In this document: piece by piece, positions 8,423 through 16,629 of the stretch
How the letters are laid out: each line of letters begins with the position of its first letter
Position numbering within the stretch: the first letter of the stretch is position 1
NCBI GenBank assembly: GCA_040217575.1
Contig: JAVJPW010000002.1
Coordinates: 806,001-870,000, forward strand
Length of the DNA stretch: 64,000 nucleotides
Reading direction: 5' to 3'
DNA from: Pacificispira sp040217575
GTDB taxonomy: Bacteria > Pseudomonadota > Alphaproteobacteria > UBA8366 > Aestuariispiraceae
Notes under the pieces: generated by a model
Told to the model about the DNA's origin: nothing
Databases searched by the model: none
What the model saw: the letters and a program-made list of their open reading frames with translations, nothing else
Made by a program: the position numbers and the translations under genes

Positions 8423-9501
8423 CGGCAATCGCGAGTGGGGTCGCCAAAAGTGGATTGGGCACCTGGTATCGGCCCACGACCGTCTGCTTGCGATGGAAGC
8501 GATGAAATCCAGGCGAATAGTTGATCCGCCGCGTGTTGCGCCGCTTCTACGTGATGGGTCATCTGAAAAAATCCATGCGGCATTCCACTCTCGATCTTCA
8601 ATGTGACATCTTTTCCGGCCTGCATCAGCATCCTCGCGAGAAGGAGGGTGTCGTCTAACAGCAAATCGCAACTGCCACCGGTCAAATATACCGGGGGCAA
8701 CTTTAATGAGGCAATAGGGCCAAATGTGTCCTCCCAGGCTGAATCTTCCGGCAGGAAGTTAGACCAGAACCAAGCCATTCGTTCGCGCGTCAATGTGCTG
8801 GTCGTTGCTAACTCCATGTGCGAGCGAAGCGACAGGTTGGGATCGTATGGACCGTACAGCAAGGCAAGCCCTTCAGCCTGAACTTCGTGACGCCCGTTTG
8901 CCATTACCAGAAGTGCCAGCGTCGCGCCTGCGGAATCGCCCGCTAGGATCATTTTTCTCCCTTGCCGCCGAATATCGTTCTGGAGTGCCAGTAGGACTTC
9001 TGCCGTTACGCCAATAATGTCGTGGAATGCCGTTTCCGGCGCCTTGGGATAGTCTATCAAGGAGATGGGCGCGCCTGCACCGTTTACTAATGTGCGTGCC
9101 CAGTTGTCGTGAGTATTCGGGGAACCCAACATCCATCCGCCGCCGTGTAGGTAGGCAATATGAAGTCCAGACCGATTGGCGCCTTCTTCGGGCACGATGT
9201 CCCGGATACCGACTTCCAATCCGTTGCTTGCGCGAACGACCCTGTCGAGTACGGAATTGACAACAATTTTGGGCGACTGCCAAAACTCATGCGTGAAGGA
9301 GAACTCCGAACGTGCGCCGTCTATCGAAAACGGATCGATGGCCGGCATGTCGGCTTTCCAGATCGCCAAGGCTTCGGCAACTTTGCCGAGGTCCGCGTGG
9401 GGTTGTTGGGTGCTTAGATCGACGGCCAGCCATTCATCGATCAGTTTGGAAACGGATTGAGGTTCGGCCGCCGGCCCGCAAACACTCGGTTCCGGCTTCA
9501 T
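8419..9501 (-). CDS. Alpha/beta hydrolase, hormone-sensitive-lipase (HSL) family esterase
   Basis: 360 residues. It shows the HSL-family oxyanion motif HGGGW, the nucleophile motif GDSAG, and the acid/base pair in GGSCDLLLDDT and GMPHGFFQ. The first ~50 residues form a cap-like segment. Both ends overlap neighbouring genes in ATGA junctions, so it is co-translated with the BKACE enzyme and the LacI regulator. Family members hydrolyse short acyl esters or lactones. Here it may open an ester or lactone, or release a product upstream or downstream of the BKACE step. The precise substrate is unknown. Confidence 0.85.
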   Translation of the reverse strand: MKPEPSVCGPAAEPQSVSKLIDEWLAVDLSTQQPHADLGKVAEALAIWKADMPAIDPFSIDGARSEFSFTHEFWQSPKIVVNSVLDRVVRASNGLEVGIRDIVPEEGANRSGLHIAYLHGGGWMLGSPNTHDNWARTLVNGAGAPISLIDYPKAPETAFHDIIGVTAEVLLALQNDIRRQGRKMILAGDSAGATLALLVMANGRHEVQAEGLALLYGPYDPNLSLRSHMELATTSTLTRERMAWFWSNFLPEDSAWEDTFGPIASLKLPPVYLTGGSCDLLLDDTLLLARMLMQAGKDVTLKIESGMPHGFFQMTHHVEAAQHAADQLFAWISSLPSQADGRGPIPGAQSTFGDPTRDCR

Positions 9502-10388
9502 ACCGTTCCGGCATTCTGTCGAACGGTTTCCGCAGTCGCGATAGAACCTCTTAGCGCAAGAACCTCACGCGCCTCTTCCGCGGACAGGACGGGACGACCC
9601 CAGGCTGCAGCAGTCTCTACCCACTGTTTGACGAATTCGGCGTTGGATCGCGCCAGAACGCCAGGCGAAAGATGTACGATATCCTCCATGCCGGTTCGAA
9701 CATGACCGCCCATGGCAAAAGTCGCCAGCATTATACGGCGGTACACGATTGGGTCGGTGGTCTGACAGGAAACGCACCAATGAGTCTCTTCCGGCAACAA
9801 TTCAACCAACCGCTCCAACAATAATGGATCTGCCCGCATTCCGCCTGGCACCCCAAAAACAAACTGTATGTAATAGGGTGCTTCGAGCAAACCCATCTCT
9901 GCCATGCGATTGACTTCTTGAAGGTGGCCCGTGTCGAAGATTTCAATCTCCGGCCGAACCTTACTGTCTTTCAGGCGCCTAGAGAGTTCTTCGGTGTAGT
10001 CGGGCGCGTTGTTGTAGAGACGTCCTGAAATGTTGAACGACCCGATATCGAGGGAAACCATTTCGACGGAGGTGTCGGCGATCGATAACCGGGTGGAATG
10101 GTCGGCGCGACCGCCATTGTCTCCTGCGCTGACATTCAACACGGCATCGCATTCTCGGAACCTGATTTCCTGGGCCAGTTCTTCGTACGCTTCGACGGAA
10201 AGTATCGGTGTTCCTTCCGGATCGCGCGCGTGCAGGTGAATGATTGCGGCGCCGGCGCGCCAGCTTTCAACCGCTTCGTCCGCGATATCATCCATTGTAG
10301 TGGGGTGAAAGGGGCTCCGGCTTTTGGGAGGGGCGCCTCCGGTAACCGCCGCGCAGATAATCAAGCCGCCATTGGCATTCTTGGTCAT
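9498..10388 (-). CDS. BKACE family beta-keto acid cleavage enzyme (DUF849)
   Basis: About 296 residues from the start at 10388, chosen because the protein then begins just before the conserved first strand GLIICAAVTGG. The family condenses a beta-keto acid with acetyl-CoA and releases acetoacetate plus a new CoA ester, using a zinc ion. The zinc-site histidines are seen in HLHARDP (His51, His53), and the family Glu is in VRTGMEDIVHLSP. It is the first gene after the divergent promoter. With an aconitase-type dehydratase and a TTT transporter across the promoter, it suggests breakdown of an imported carboxylate through a beta-keto acid. Confidence 0.88.
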   Translation of the reverse strand: MTKNANGGLIICAAVTGGAPPKSRSPFHPTTMDDIADEAVESWRAGAAIIHLHARDPEGTPILSVEAYEELAQEIRFRECDAVLNVSAGDNGGRADHSTRLSIADTSVEMVSLDIGSFNISGRLYNNAPDYTEELSRRLKDSKVRPEIEIFDTGHLQEVNRMAEMGLLEAPYYIQFVFGVPGGMRADPLLLERLVELLPEETHWCVSCQTTDPIVYRRIMLATFAMGGHVRTGMEDIVHLSPGVLARSNAEFVKQWVETAAAWGRPVLSAEEAREVLALRGSIATAETVRQNAGTV

Positions 10389-10502
10389 TGTGAAGTGTGA
10401 TCCTTTCGTCGTTGCGTGCCGCGGCACTGTGCGACGGGTTCTCCCGTGTGGTTCTAAAACCCCTTAAGAGTCAGTCTGTTGAGGTGTTTTATGCAGAGGT
10501 TG

Positions 10503-10547
10503 TTGACAAAGGGATTTCATTATGTTCACGTGAACATACACTGTCAA
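10503..10547 (-). promoter_or_regulatory. Divergent promoter with 18-bp palindromic LacI-type operator
   Basis: On the minus strand a -35 hexamer TTGACA (10542-10547) and a -10 hexamer CATAAT (10519-10524) are separated by exactly 17 bp, facing the BKACE operon. The perfect palindrome TATGTTCACGTGAACATA (10521-10538) fills the spacer and overlaps the -10, an ideal place for repression. A second TTGACA at 10503-10508 points to the plus-strand dehydratase operon, but its -10 is poor. The LacI-family gene of the same operon is the obvious candidate binder. Confidence 0.75.
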
Positions 10548-10558
10548 CTGGAAAGCAA

Positions 10559-11821
10559 ATGGCTGGCTTAACGATCGTTGAAAAGGTTCTTGCACGCGCG
10601 TCATCTCTATTGAGCGTTGCGCCAGGAGAGGTGGTGACGGCGAAGGTCGATCTTGCGGCGGCGAACGACATCACCGCACCGCCCGCGTTCCGTTTGTTCC
10701 TTGAGGCTGGCGGATCGCGGGTTTTCGACCCGGAAAAGATTGCAGTCGTTGCAGGGCGCCATGCCCCGTTCCGCGATGCCGAAACGGCGGAACGCGTTGG
10801 TTGGCTTTCACGCTTTTGCGGCGACCAGGGGATTGAGCGCATTTTTACGAACGGCGAGGGCATGGATCATGTTCTGCTGCCGGAAAGCGGCATCATCGAA
10901 CCCGGCATGCTTGTCGCCAATGGTGATTCCCATGCAGCCACCATCGGCGCGTTGGGTGCGATTGGCATTCCCTTCGGCTCAACCGAGATGAGCTATGTCT
11001 TTGCCTTTGGCGAGACGTGGTTTCGCGTTCCTGACACAATCCTGGTCGAATACGTCGGTGTCCCGATGCGCGGAACCGTCAGCAAGGACATGGTTCTGGC
11101 GCTGGCCAAACAGATTGGAACAGACGGTGCCAACGGCGCGGCACTAGAGTTCGCGGGCGAAGCGGTCGCCGCGATGTCGATTAGCGAACGGTTCACGCTG
11201 CCCAATATGGCGATTGAGCTGGGGGCGATGACCGGGGTGATCGGAACGGACAAGAAAACCCGCTCCTATCTTGAAAGAAACGGTTGCAGCTCCGTAGCAG
11301 GTATCAATGCAGATGGCGACGCGATGTATGCGCGCTCTATTCGCATCGACACCTCGGAACTTGAACCGCAAATAGCAATTCCCGATTCACCGGACAGCGT
11401 TGTTGCCGTTTCGCAGACCGGAGACGTGGCACTAACGCAAATCAATATCGGGTCCTGCACGAACGGGCGGAGTGCGGATCTACGGCAAGCCGCGGAAATT
11501 TTGAAAGGACGGCGTGTCGCCCCAGGGGTTCGGCTGCACGTGACGCCGGCCACTAAGAAAATTTACACGCAAGCGCTTCGTGAAGGTGTGATTCAGGACC
11601 TTAACGAAGCGGGTGCGATCATTAATCCGCCCGGCTGTGGGGCGTGTGCCGGCTGGCATATGGGGGCGTTGGGGCCGGACGACGTTTGCCTGGCGACACA
11701 CAATCGAAACTTCAAAGGTCGTATGGGCCATCGCGATGCGCAGATATACCTCTGTAGCCCCTATGTCGCGGCCGCCAGCGCCCTGACCGGCCGCATCACC
11801 GATCCGAGGGAATTTCTATGA
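10559..11821 (+). CDS. Aconitase/3-isopropylmalate dehydratase-family large subunit
   Basis: About 420 residues from ATG 10559, whose product begins MAGLTIVEKVLARAS, the usual LeuC-type opening. Iron-sulfur cluster cysteines are visible in NIGSCTNGRS and in the PPGCGACAGWH segment. The NGDSHAATIGALGA active-site region is also present. The enzyme would hydrate/dehydrate a hydroxy di- or tricarboxylate. It overlaps the small-subunit gene by 4 bp. It is not in a leucine operon: its neighbours are a TTT transporter and, across a shared promoter, a BKACE enzyme. A catabolic dehydratase of the homoaconitase or methylmalate kind is more likely than leucine synthesis. Confidence 0.88.
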   Translation: MAGLTIVEKVLARASSLLSVAPGEVVTAKVDLAAANDITAPPAFRLFLEAGGSRVFDPEKIAVVAGRHAPFRDAETAERVGWLSRFCGDQGIERIFTNGEGMDHVLLPESGIIEPGMLVANGDSHAATIGALGAIGIPFGSTEMSYVFAFGETWFRVPDTILVEYVGVPMRGTVSKDMVLALAKQIGTDGANGAALEFAGEAVAAMSISERFTLPNMAIELGAMTGVIGTDKKTRSYLERNGCSSVAGINADGDAMYARSIRIDTSELEPQIAIPDSPDSVVAVSQTGDVALTQINIGSCTNGRSADLRQAAEILKGRRVAPGVRLHVTPATKKIYTQALREGVIQDLNEAGAIINPPGCGACAGWHMGALGPDDVCLATHNRNFKGRMGHRDAQIYLCSPYVAAASALTGRITDPREFL

Positions 11822-12339
11822 GACGGTCCAACGTCGGTGCCCATATCTTCGGCGACCAAATCAACACCGATGTCATCGTCGCCGGCCGCCATCTGGGATC
11901 AACCGATCCTTCCTATCTCGCGAAATATTGTTTCGAGACGATACGGCCGAACTTCGCTGATAGCGTAACCGAAGGCGATGTCGTCGTTGCGGGTGAAAAC
12001 TTCGGCTGTGGCAGTTCGCGTGAGCACGCGGCCATAGCGATCAAGGCGACCGGCATATCCTGTGTCCTGTGCAGGTCGGCGGCGATGATCTTCTTCCGAA
12101 GCGCCATCAATATCGCACTACCGGTATTGATTTGCCCCGAAGCTGTCGCCGCGACCAAAAGCGGCTCGCGCCTCGATTTCGACTGCATTTCCGGTCAGGT
12201 CGCGGTGGACGGCAGGGTTTTTGACGCCGAACCGCTCTCGGCCAATCTGCTCGATATTCTCGATCATGGCGGTTTACTCGCGAAACTGCGCGCCCGTCTG
12301 AATTCGACCGTAGGCAACCAAACGGGGGTGATGGCGTGA
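11818..12339 (+). CDS. Aconitase/3-isopropylmalate dehydratase-family small subunit (swivel domain)
   Basis: 173 residues, starting in an ATGA overlap with the large-subunit gene. Swivel-domain motifs are present: GDQINTDVI near the start and ENFGCGSSREHAAIA near residue 60, which supply substrate-binding residues. The length fits LeuD-type subunits. It should form the heterodimer with the product of the preceding gene. Substrate specificity lies mostly in this subunit and cannot be assigned by eye. Confidence 0.88.
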   Translation: MRRSNVGAHIFGDQINTDVIVAGRHLGSTDPSYLAKYCFETIRPNFADSVTEGDVVVAGENFGCGSSREHAAIAIKATGISCVLCRSAAMIFFRSAINIALPVLICPEAVAATKSGSRLDFDCISGQVAVDGRVFDAEPLSANLLDILDHGGLLAKLRARLNSTVGNQTGVMA

Positions 12340-12418
12340 TGTCCACTTGGTCGTTCCGGTCCAACACACATTTACAAACCCGTACCAACTAAAGCACTTA
12401 CAAAAAGGGAGGGCTTCT

Positions 12419-13426
12419 ATGACACAGTTGTTTCGCAAATACTTCCGCTTAGCCGCATTCGGCTTGGCAATGGGGCTTGCCGGTCTTGCCGGCATGTCGG
12501 ATCGCGCAAGCGCAGAGGAATACCCACTTGAAGCGGTAACGCTGATGGTGCCTTACGGCTCTGGCGGCAGCCTCGATCGGATGACGCGCGTCATCGCTCC
12601 GTTCATTTCCGAGGAACTGGGACGACCGGTTACCGTGCTGAACAAACCGGGCGCGGGCGGCGTCCTGGGGCACACCTGGTTCCAGTCCCAGCCTGCCGAT
12701 GGCTCGATCTTCATGGTGACGGCGGCAACGCCGCATCTAGCGACGCAAATCCTGACCGGTCGCGGCGACTACGGGTGGGAGGACTTCGATTTCCTCAATG
12801 CTCAATGGGCCGACTACTACATCCTTGTGGTCAATAAGGAGCAGCCATTTGAGACGATCGCTGACTTGGTGGAAGCCATTCGCGAAAATCCGGGTGAGCT
12901 GAGCGCGGGGATCGTACACGGCAGCGGCGGGCATCTTTCGATGCTCCTCATGCTCGAAGCATTGGGCTTGCCGTCGGACTCTCTGCGGTTCGTCACCTAT
13001 GACGGCGGCGGCGACGTTCGCTCGGCGCTCGCCGGTAACCAGACGACGCTTGGCGTTTTCTCGGCGCGGGGAACCGAGCCGGTGCGCGACGCCGTGCGCG
13101 CCTTGGCGGTCTTGCGCGATACACCGGCTGAGTCTTGGGACGCGCCCTTGATGAATGATGAGTTGGCGCAGTTCAACACATCGATGCCGCTCATCAGTGC
13201 TGATGTACGGACCGTCGTCGCCAATCCCAGGGTCCGGCAAGAGTATCCCGAACGCCTGCAACTCTTCTTGGAAGCCTATAAGCGTGCCCTTGAGCGCGAA
13301 GACGCCCAGGCCCGTTTGGCCGAAGGGGGGATTGGCGGCGCGTGGCTCGGTCCGGAAGAGACCCAGACTTTGCTTGACGAGAACTTTGAAGTTCTGTCCG
13401 GTTTAGCTGGCGCGTTGACACAATAA
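12419..13426 (+). CDS. Tripartite tricarboxylate transporter substrate-binding protein, TctC/Bug family
   Basis: About 335 residues from ATG 12419, preceded by AAAGGGAGGG. It has a cleavable signal peptide (basic start, hydrophobic core, cut near SAEEYP). The mature protein begins with the typical VTLMVPYGSGGSLDRMTR, and KPGAGGVLGHTWFQSQPADG is the conserved second signature. It would capture a carboxylate in the periplasm for the TctB/TctA-type membrane pair that follows. Its location beside an aconitase-type dehydratase suggests a di- or tricarboxylate. Confidence 0.9.
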   Translation: MTQLFRKYFRLAAFGLAMGLAGLAGMSDRASAEEYPLEAVTLMVPYGSGGSLDRMTRVIAPFISEELGRPVTVLNKPGAGGVLGHTWFQSQPADGSIFMVTAATPHLATQILTGRGDYGWEDFDFLNAQWADYYILVVNKEQPFETIADLVEAIRENPGELSAGIVHGSGGHLSMLLMLEALGLPSDSLRFVTYDGGGDVRSALAGNQTTLGVFSARGTEPVRDAVRALAVLRDTPAESWDAPLMNDELAQFNTSMPLISADVRTVVANPRVRQEYPERLQLFLEAYKRALEREDAQARLAEGGIGGAWLGPEETQTLLDENFEVLSGLAGALTQ

Positions 13427-13436
13427 GAACTCGATG

Positions 13437-13460
13437 GGCGGCCGCTTCGCGGCGGCCGCC
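13437..13460 (+). terminator. Stable hairpin between binding protein and membrane genes (possible attenuator)
   Basis: A perfect 9-bp stem, GGCGGCCGC paired with GCGGCCGCC across a 6-base loop, lies 10 bp after the tctC-type stop. There is no strong T-run, so full termination is unlikely. Such structures often allow the binding protein to be made in excess of the membrane subunits, by partial termination or by protecting the upstream mRNA end. Confidence 0.5.
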
Positions 13461-13489
13461 TACATCGGTCGAAAATAAGGGAGGAGCGG

Positions 13490-13972
13490 ATGAGCCATGC
13501 GGCACTCTTGCTCGTGTTCGGGGGCTTCGCGGGCTACTATCTTTGGGAAACTGTCGGCCTATCCCCGCAACCTGAGAACCTCGTTCTTGTAGGACCGGCT
13601 GCGGCTCTTTGTCTTTTTCTTGTTGCTTTGCAACTTGGTTTAGTGATGCGGCGACGCTTCCCGACGGCCTCTGCAAATTCTTATGAAGGCACGGAAACGG
13701 TCGGTGCGGAGACAGACCTAGAACCCTCCGGCTCTATTAAACGTGCTGTCTTCCAAATGGCGCTCCTTGCGGTTTATCCGTTTCTTCTGCCGTTTCTGGG
13801 ATTCGATGGAGCGACCGCGGTCTTCATTTTTGCGAGCTTGGTGCTGCACGGCGAACGCAGGATTCTGCGTTCTGTGTTGCTTTCTCTGGGCTTCGGGTTC
13901 GTATTCGCAACATTGCTCGATATCGCCGTTCCGATTGAGGTGCCCTTGATCTGGCACAAGCTTGTGCCATGA
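13490..13972 (+). CDS. Tripartite tricarboxylate transporter small membrane subunit, TctB family
   Basis: 160 residues with about four hydrophobic spans and a polar middle linker (residues 55-82), the usual TctB layout. GGAG precedes the ATG at 13490. It overlaps the TctA gene by 4 bp (ATGA). It is poorly conserved in sequence, so the assignment rests on size, topology and position between TctC and TctA genes. Confidence 0.8.
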   Translation: MSHAALLLVFGGFAGYYLWETVGLSPQPENLVLVGPAAALCLFLVALQLGLVMRRRFPTASANSYEGTETVGAETDLEPSGSIKRAVFQMALLAVYPFLLPFLGFDGATAVFIFASLVLHGERRILRSVLLSLGFGFVFATLLDIAVPIEVPLIWHKLVP

Positions 13973-15501
13973 TTGATATCGCTGCATTGGCAGGGGCGTT
14001 AGACCTCCTTACGTCGTCCATCATACCCTGGTTGGTGGTGCCTGCCGGGATTGTGGTCGGTTTGATATTCGGCACGATCCCCGGACTTTCGATACCGATC
14101 GCCATGGCGGTGTTCCTGCCATTCACCTTATCGTTCGATTTTCTCACAGCGATATTGTTTCTGACCGCCGTCTTTACTGGTGGAACGTTTGGCACAGCTA
14201 TTCCCGCTGTTCTGATTAGAGTGCCCGGCACGGCTGCTTCCGTTGCCACTTGTTTCGACGGATTTCCCATGGCTCAGCAAGGTCGGCATGGTGAAGCACT
14301 GGGCATTGCACTCATGGCGTCGACCTTGGGGACGGGGCTTGGGTACATTCTGCTATTCGTGTTAATAGAGCCGATTTCGACAGCCGTTCTGGCGTTGGGT
14401 CCACCCGAACTGCTCCTGATTTCTCTTATCGGACTGTTCATGATCGCGGCGTTGAGCGATGGGCATTTGATGAAGGGGCTGTTGGCGGGCGCGCTGGGAT
14501 TGCTGATCGGTACGATAGGGATCAATTCCCTGGGCCTTATGCGCGGGACGTTTGGGTCGGCCTATCTTCTGGATGGTGTGCCTGCGGTTCCCGCACTTAT
14601 CGGATTGTTCGCGGCCTCCGATCTCACACGATTGCTTCGACGGGATTTCATTGTCTCTGACGATCGGGATAAGAGCGTATCGATGTCAAAGATCCTGGCC
14701 GGCTTGCGCCTTGGATTGCGGTACTGGCGGACTGGCGTTTCGGGAGGATTGATCGGCGTGATCGTCGGTGCCGTTCCTGGCGTCGGTGCGGCCATTGCGA
14801 ACCTTATGTCGTACGATCTGACGAAACGGACGGCCCGCGACCCGTCAACATTCGGAAAAGGTGAGCCCAAAGGCCTTGTCGCTGCAGAATCGGCGAACTC
14901 AAGCTCGGAAGCCGGTTCGATGGCGACATTGCTGGGTCTCGGTCTTCCTGGGGGCGGGGCGACCGCCGTCATGCTTGGGGCATTTGCCATGCATAACGTT
15001 ACCGGCGGCGCGCGTTTCATAGCCGATGAGACAGACATCGTTTACGCGATCATCATCGGTAATTTTGTTCAGGTCGTGCTGCTTGTGTTCATTGGGCTCG
15101 CCTTCGTTCGACTGAGCTCCATTGTCGTTCAGGTGCCCACTCGCATATTGGTGCCCGCGGTTCTGGCATTTGCGACGCTTGGGACATACGCGCTGGTCGG
15201 TAACATGTCCGGTCCGGTAACCCTTGTTGCCGCTGCAATTCTGGGCTTCTGGATGCGCGCGCATGGCTATCCGGTAACCCCTATGGTCATTGGGATACTT
15301 TTAGGCGGTATGGTCGAGGGAGAATTGATCCGAACGTATCAGCTGGGCGGTGGGTCTTTCTGGTATATCTTCGAGCGACCGCTGGTAATCGTAATCCTAA
15401 TTCTCTTCGTGGCTTTTATTGTTGGGTTCCAAAGAAAGGCAACATTGCAGGCCCGCCGCCTGGAGTTCGCTGGTGACCGAAAGGAAGAAGAGACTGGGTG
15501 A
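13969..15501 (+). CDS. Tripartite tricarboxylate transporter large membrane subunit, TctA family
   Basis: 510 residues, about twelve membrane spans, of normal TctA length. Family signatures include GLIFGTIPGLSIPIAMAVFL near residue 30, IGVIVGAVPGVGAAIANLMSY, and TLLGLGLPGGGATAVMLGA. It forms the proton- or sodium-coupled channel with TctB. It is the last gene before the second IS6 copy, whose left end lies 198 bp downstream. No terminator with a T-run was noticed in that gap. Confidence 0.9.
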   Translation: MIDIAALAGALDLLTSSIIPWLVVPAGIVVGLIFGTIPGLSIPIAMAVFLPFTLSFDFLTAILFLTAVFTGGTFGTAIPAVLIRVPGTAASVATCFDGFPMAQQGRHGEALGIALMASTLGTGLGYILLFVLIEPISTAVLALGPPELLLISLIGLFMIAALSDGHLMKGLLAGALGLLIGTIGINSLGLMRGTFGSAYLLDGVPAVPALIGLFAASDLTRLLRRDFIVSDDRDKSVSMSKILAGLRLGLRYWRTGVSGGLIGVIVGAVPGVGAAIANLMSYDLTKRTARDPSTFGKGEPKGLVAAESANSSSEAGSMATLLGLGLPGGGATAVMLGAFAMHNVTGGARFIADETDIVYAIIIGNFVQVVLLVFIGLAFVRLSSIVVQVPTRILVPAVLAFATLGTYALVGNMSGPVTLVAAAILGFWMRAHGYPVTPMVIGILLGGMVEGELIRTYQLGGGSFWYIFERPLVIVILILFVAFIVGFQRKATLQARRLEFAGDRKEEETG

Positions 15502-15699
15502 TGCACGTCCAAATGAGGGAAACTGCAACTGCGAAATAGTTGCGACGGCGGTATAACGTGCGGAATGCGAGAGCGCATTATTGGCGGGGCGTCCGGACAC
15601 AAACCGATGCATCGTGGTCTATTGTGGTATGCGCCTTCTTGCGAGGATTTTGCTTCGGGCGCTCCATCGTCATCGGATCGCTTCAATGGTTATTCGACC

Positions 15700-16483
15700 G
15701 GTCTTGTCACGTTAATTAAGGAAGACGACTGAATGCTCGAGGTCGTTTCTCTCAAGCCACCAACTCAGACCATGCCTCCAGAGTTTCAATACGAAACTGC
15801 TTCATGGTCTTTCGGGTTAGGAGATGACGTTGGGCGTTGAAGTGGTTGTGGAAGGCAGCATGGATCGAAAGGAAACGCTGAGCCGATTTAGCTGACTTGA
15901 ACCTCTGTTGCTTCCGTTCTCGTCGGCGCGTTGCCAGATGCGAGTTTTCTATTTTGTTGTTCAGTCGTTTCCCCACCAAGTGAGATATGTCGGGAAAAAG
16001 CGTGCGGACAGCAACACTCGTTGGCCTCCATTTATCCGATACGATCTCGGCTGGTTGGGTTGCCGCGCGTGACTTGGTTCGCCGAAGAAACTTCTTCGCA
16101 GCGGCAGAATCCCGCCTGGACTGTAGTAGGACGTCTAAAACCTCGCCCTCTGCGTCGACGGCTCGCCATAAGTAAAGCTGGCGCCCCCCGATCTTCAAGA
16201 AAACTTCGTCGATGTGCCACCGCGTATCGGCGCCTCCCCGGCGCAAGCGCATTCGACGTGCGAAGACCTGACCAAACTTTTGACACCATCGCCGGATGGT
16301 TTCGTAAGACACATCTATGCCTCGCTCGGCCAAGACCTCCTCAATATCCCGATAGCTCAACGTGTATCGGTAGTAGAGCCGAACGGCTGTCTGGATGATT
16401 GTCGGGTGGAAGCGATGGCGGAGGTAGATTGAGCGTTGTATCTCAATTCAGTACCACAAGCAGCCGGTTAACGTGACAACGCC
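15700..16483 (-). mobile_element. IS6-family insertion sequence, copy 2 (784 bp, same orientation as copy 1)
   Basis: The ends read GGTCTTGTCACGTTAA on the left and, inward from the right, GGCGTTGTCACGTTAA. Length and layout are identical to copy 1, while many scattered substitutions show the copies are related but not recent duplicates. Together the two bound a segment of roughly 10.4 kb containing the IS3 element, the LacI operon, the dehydratase genes and the TTT transporter. No clear 8-bp target duplication flanks either copy. Confidence 0.85.
15752..16441 (-). pseudogene. IS6-family transposase, start codon apparently lost
   Basis: The frame is colinear with the intact copy at 4603-5292 over its whole length and keeps the three catalytic residues (WHIDEVFLKIGG, IVSDKWRP, KIENSHLATRRRERK). 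The codon aligning with the ATG of copy 1 is ATA here (16441-16439), and an in-frame stop lies just upstream. The first usual start is TTG at 16360, which would remove about 27 N-terminal residues before SYRDIEE. The protein is therefore probably not made at full length, although transposase from copy 1 could act on its ends. Confidence 0.7.
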
Positions 16484-16552
16484 GCGACCTCAATCCCCTC
16501 GTTCTGAAAGCAAGGCCGACTGTGTCTGGGCGTGCGCTACGCCTTGTTTATA

Positions 16553-16588
16553 ATTACGCAAAACGAAAAGCATTGCGCAATAAATAAT
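16553..16588 (+). promoter_or_regulatory. Tandem inverted-repeat sites, candidate IclR operator upstream of the livH-type gene
   Basis: Two sites of the form half-N5-half start 19 bp apart: ATTACG-CAAAA-CGAAAA at 16553 and ATTGCG-CAATA-AATAAT at 16572. The second half-sites match the consensus CGTAAT at four of six bases. The same architecture and 19-bp step occur at 21407 and 30827, the latter between the IclR gene and the amidase gene. A further ATTACG lies at 16589. This is the weakest of the three regions. Confidence 0.5.
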
Positions 16589-16629
16589 ATTACGATAACG
16601 TCCCCGATCATTCGAGTTGGGAGATGTAA

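Noticed and set aside
10559..12339. leuCD of leucine biosynthesis
   Set aside because: No leuA/leuB neighbours; the genes share a LacI-type regulatory region with a BKACE enzyme and lead into a TTT transporter, so a catabolic role is favoured.
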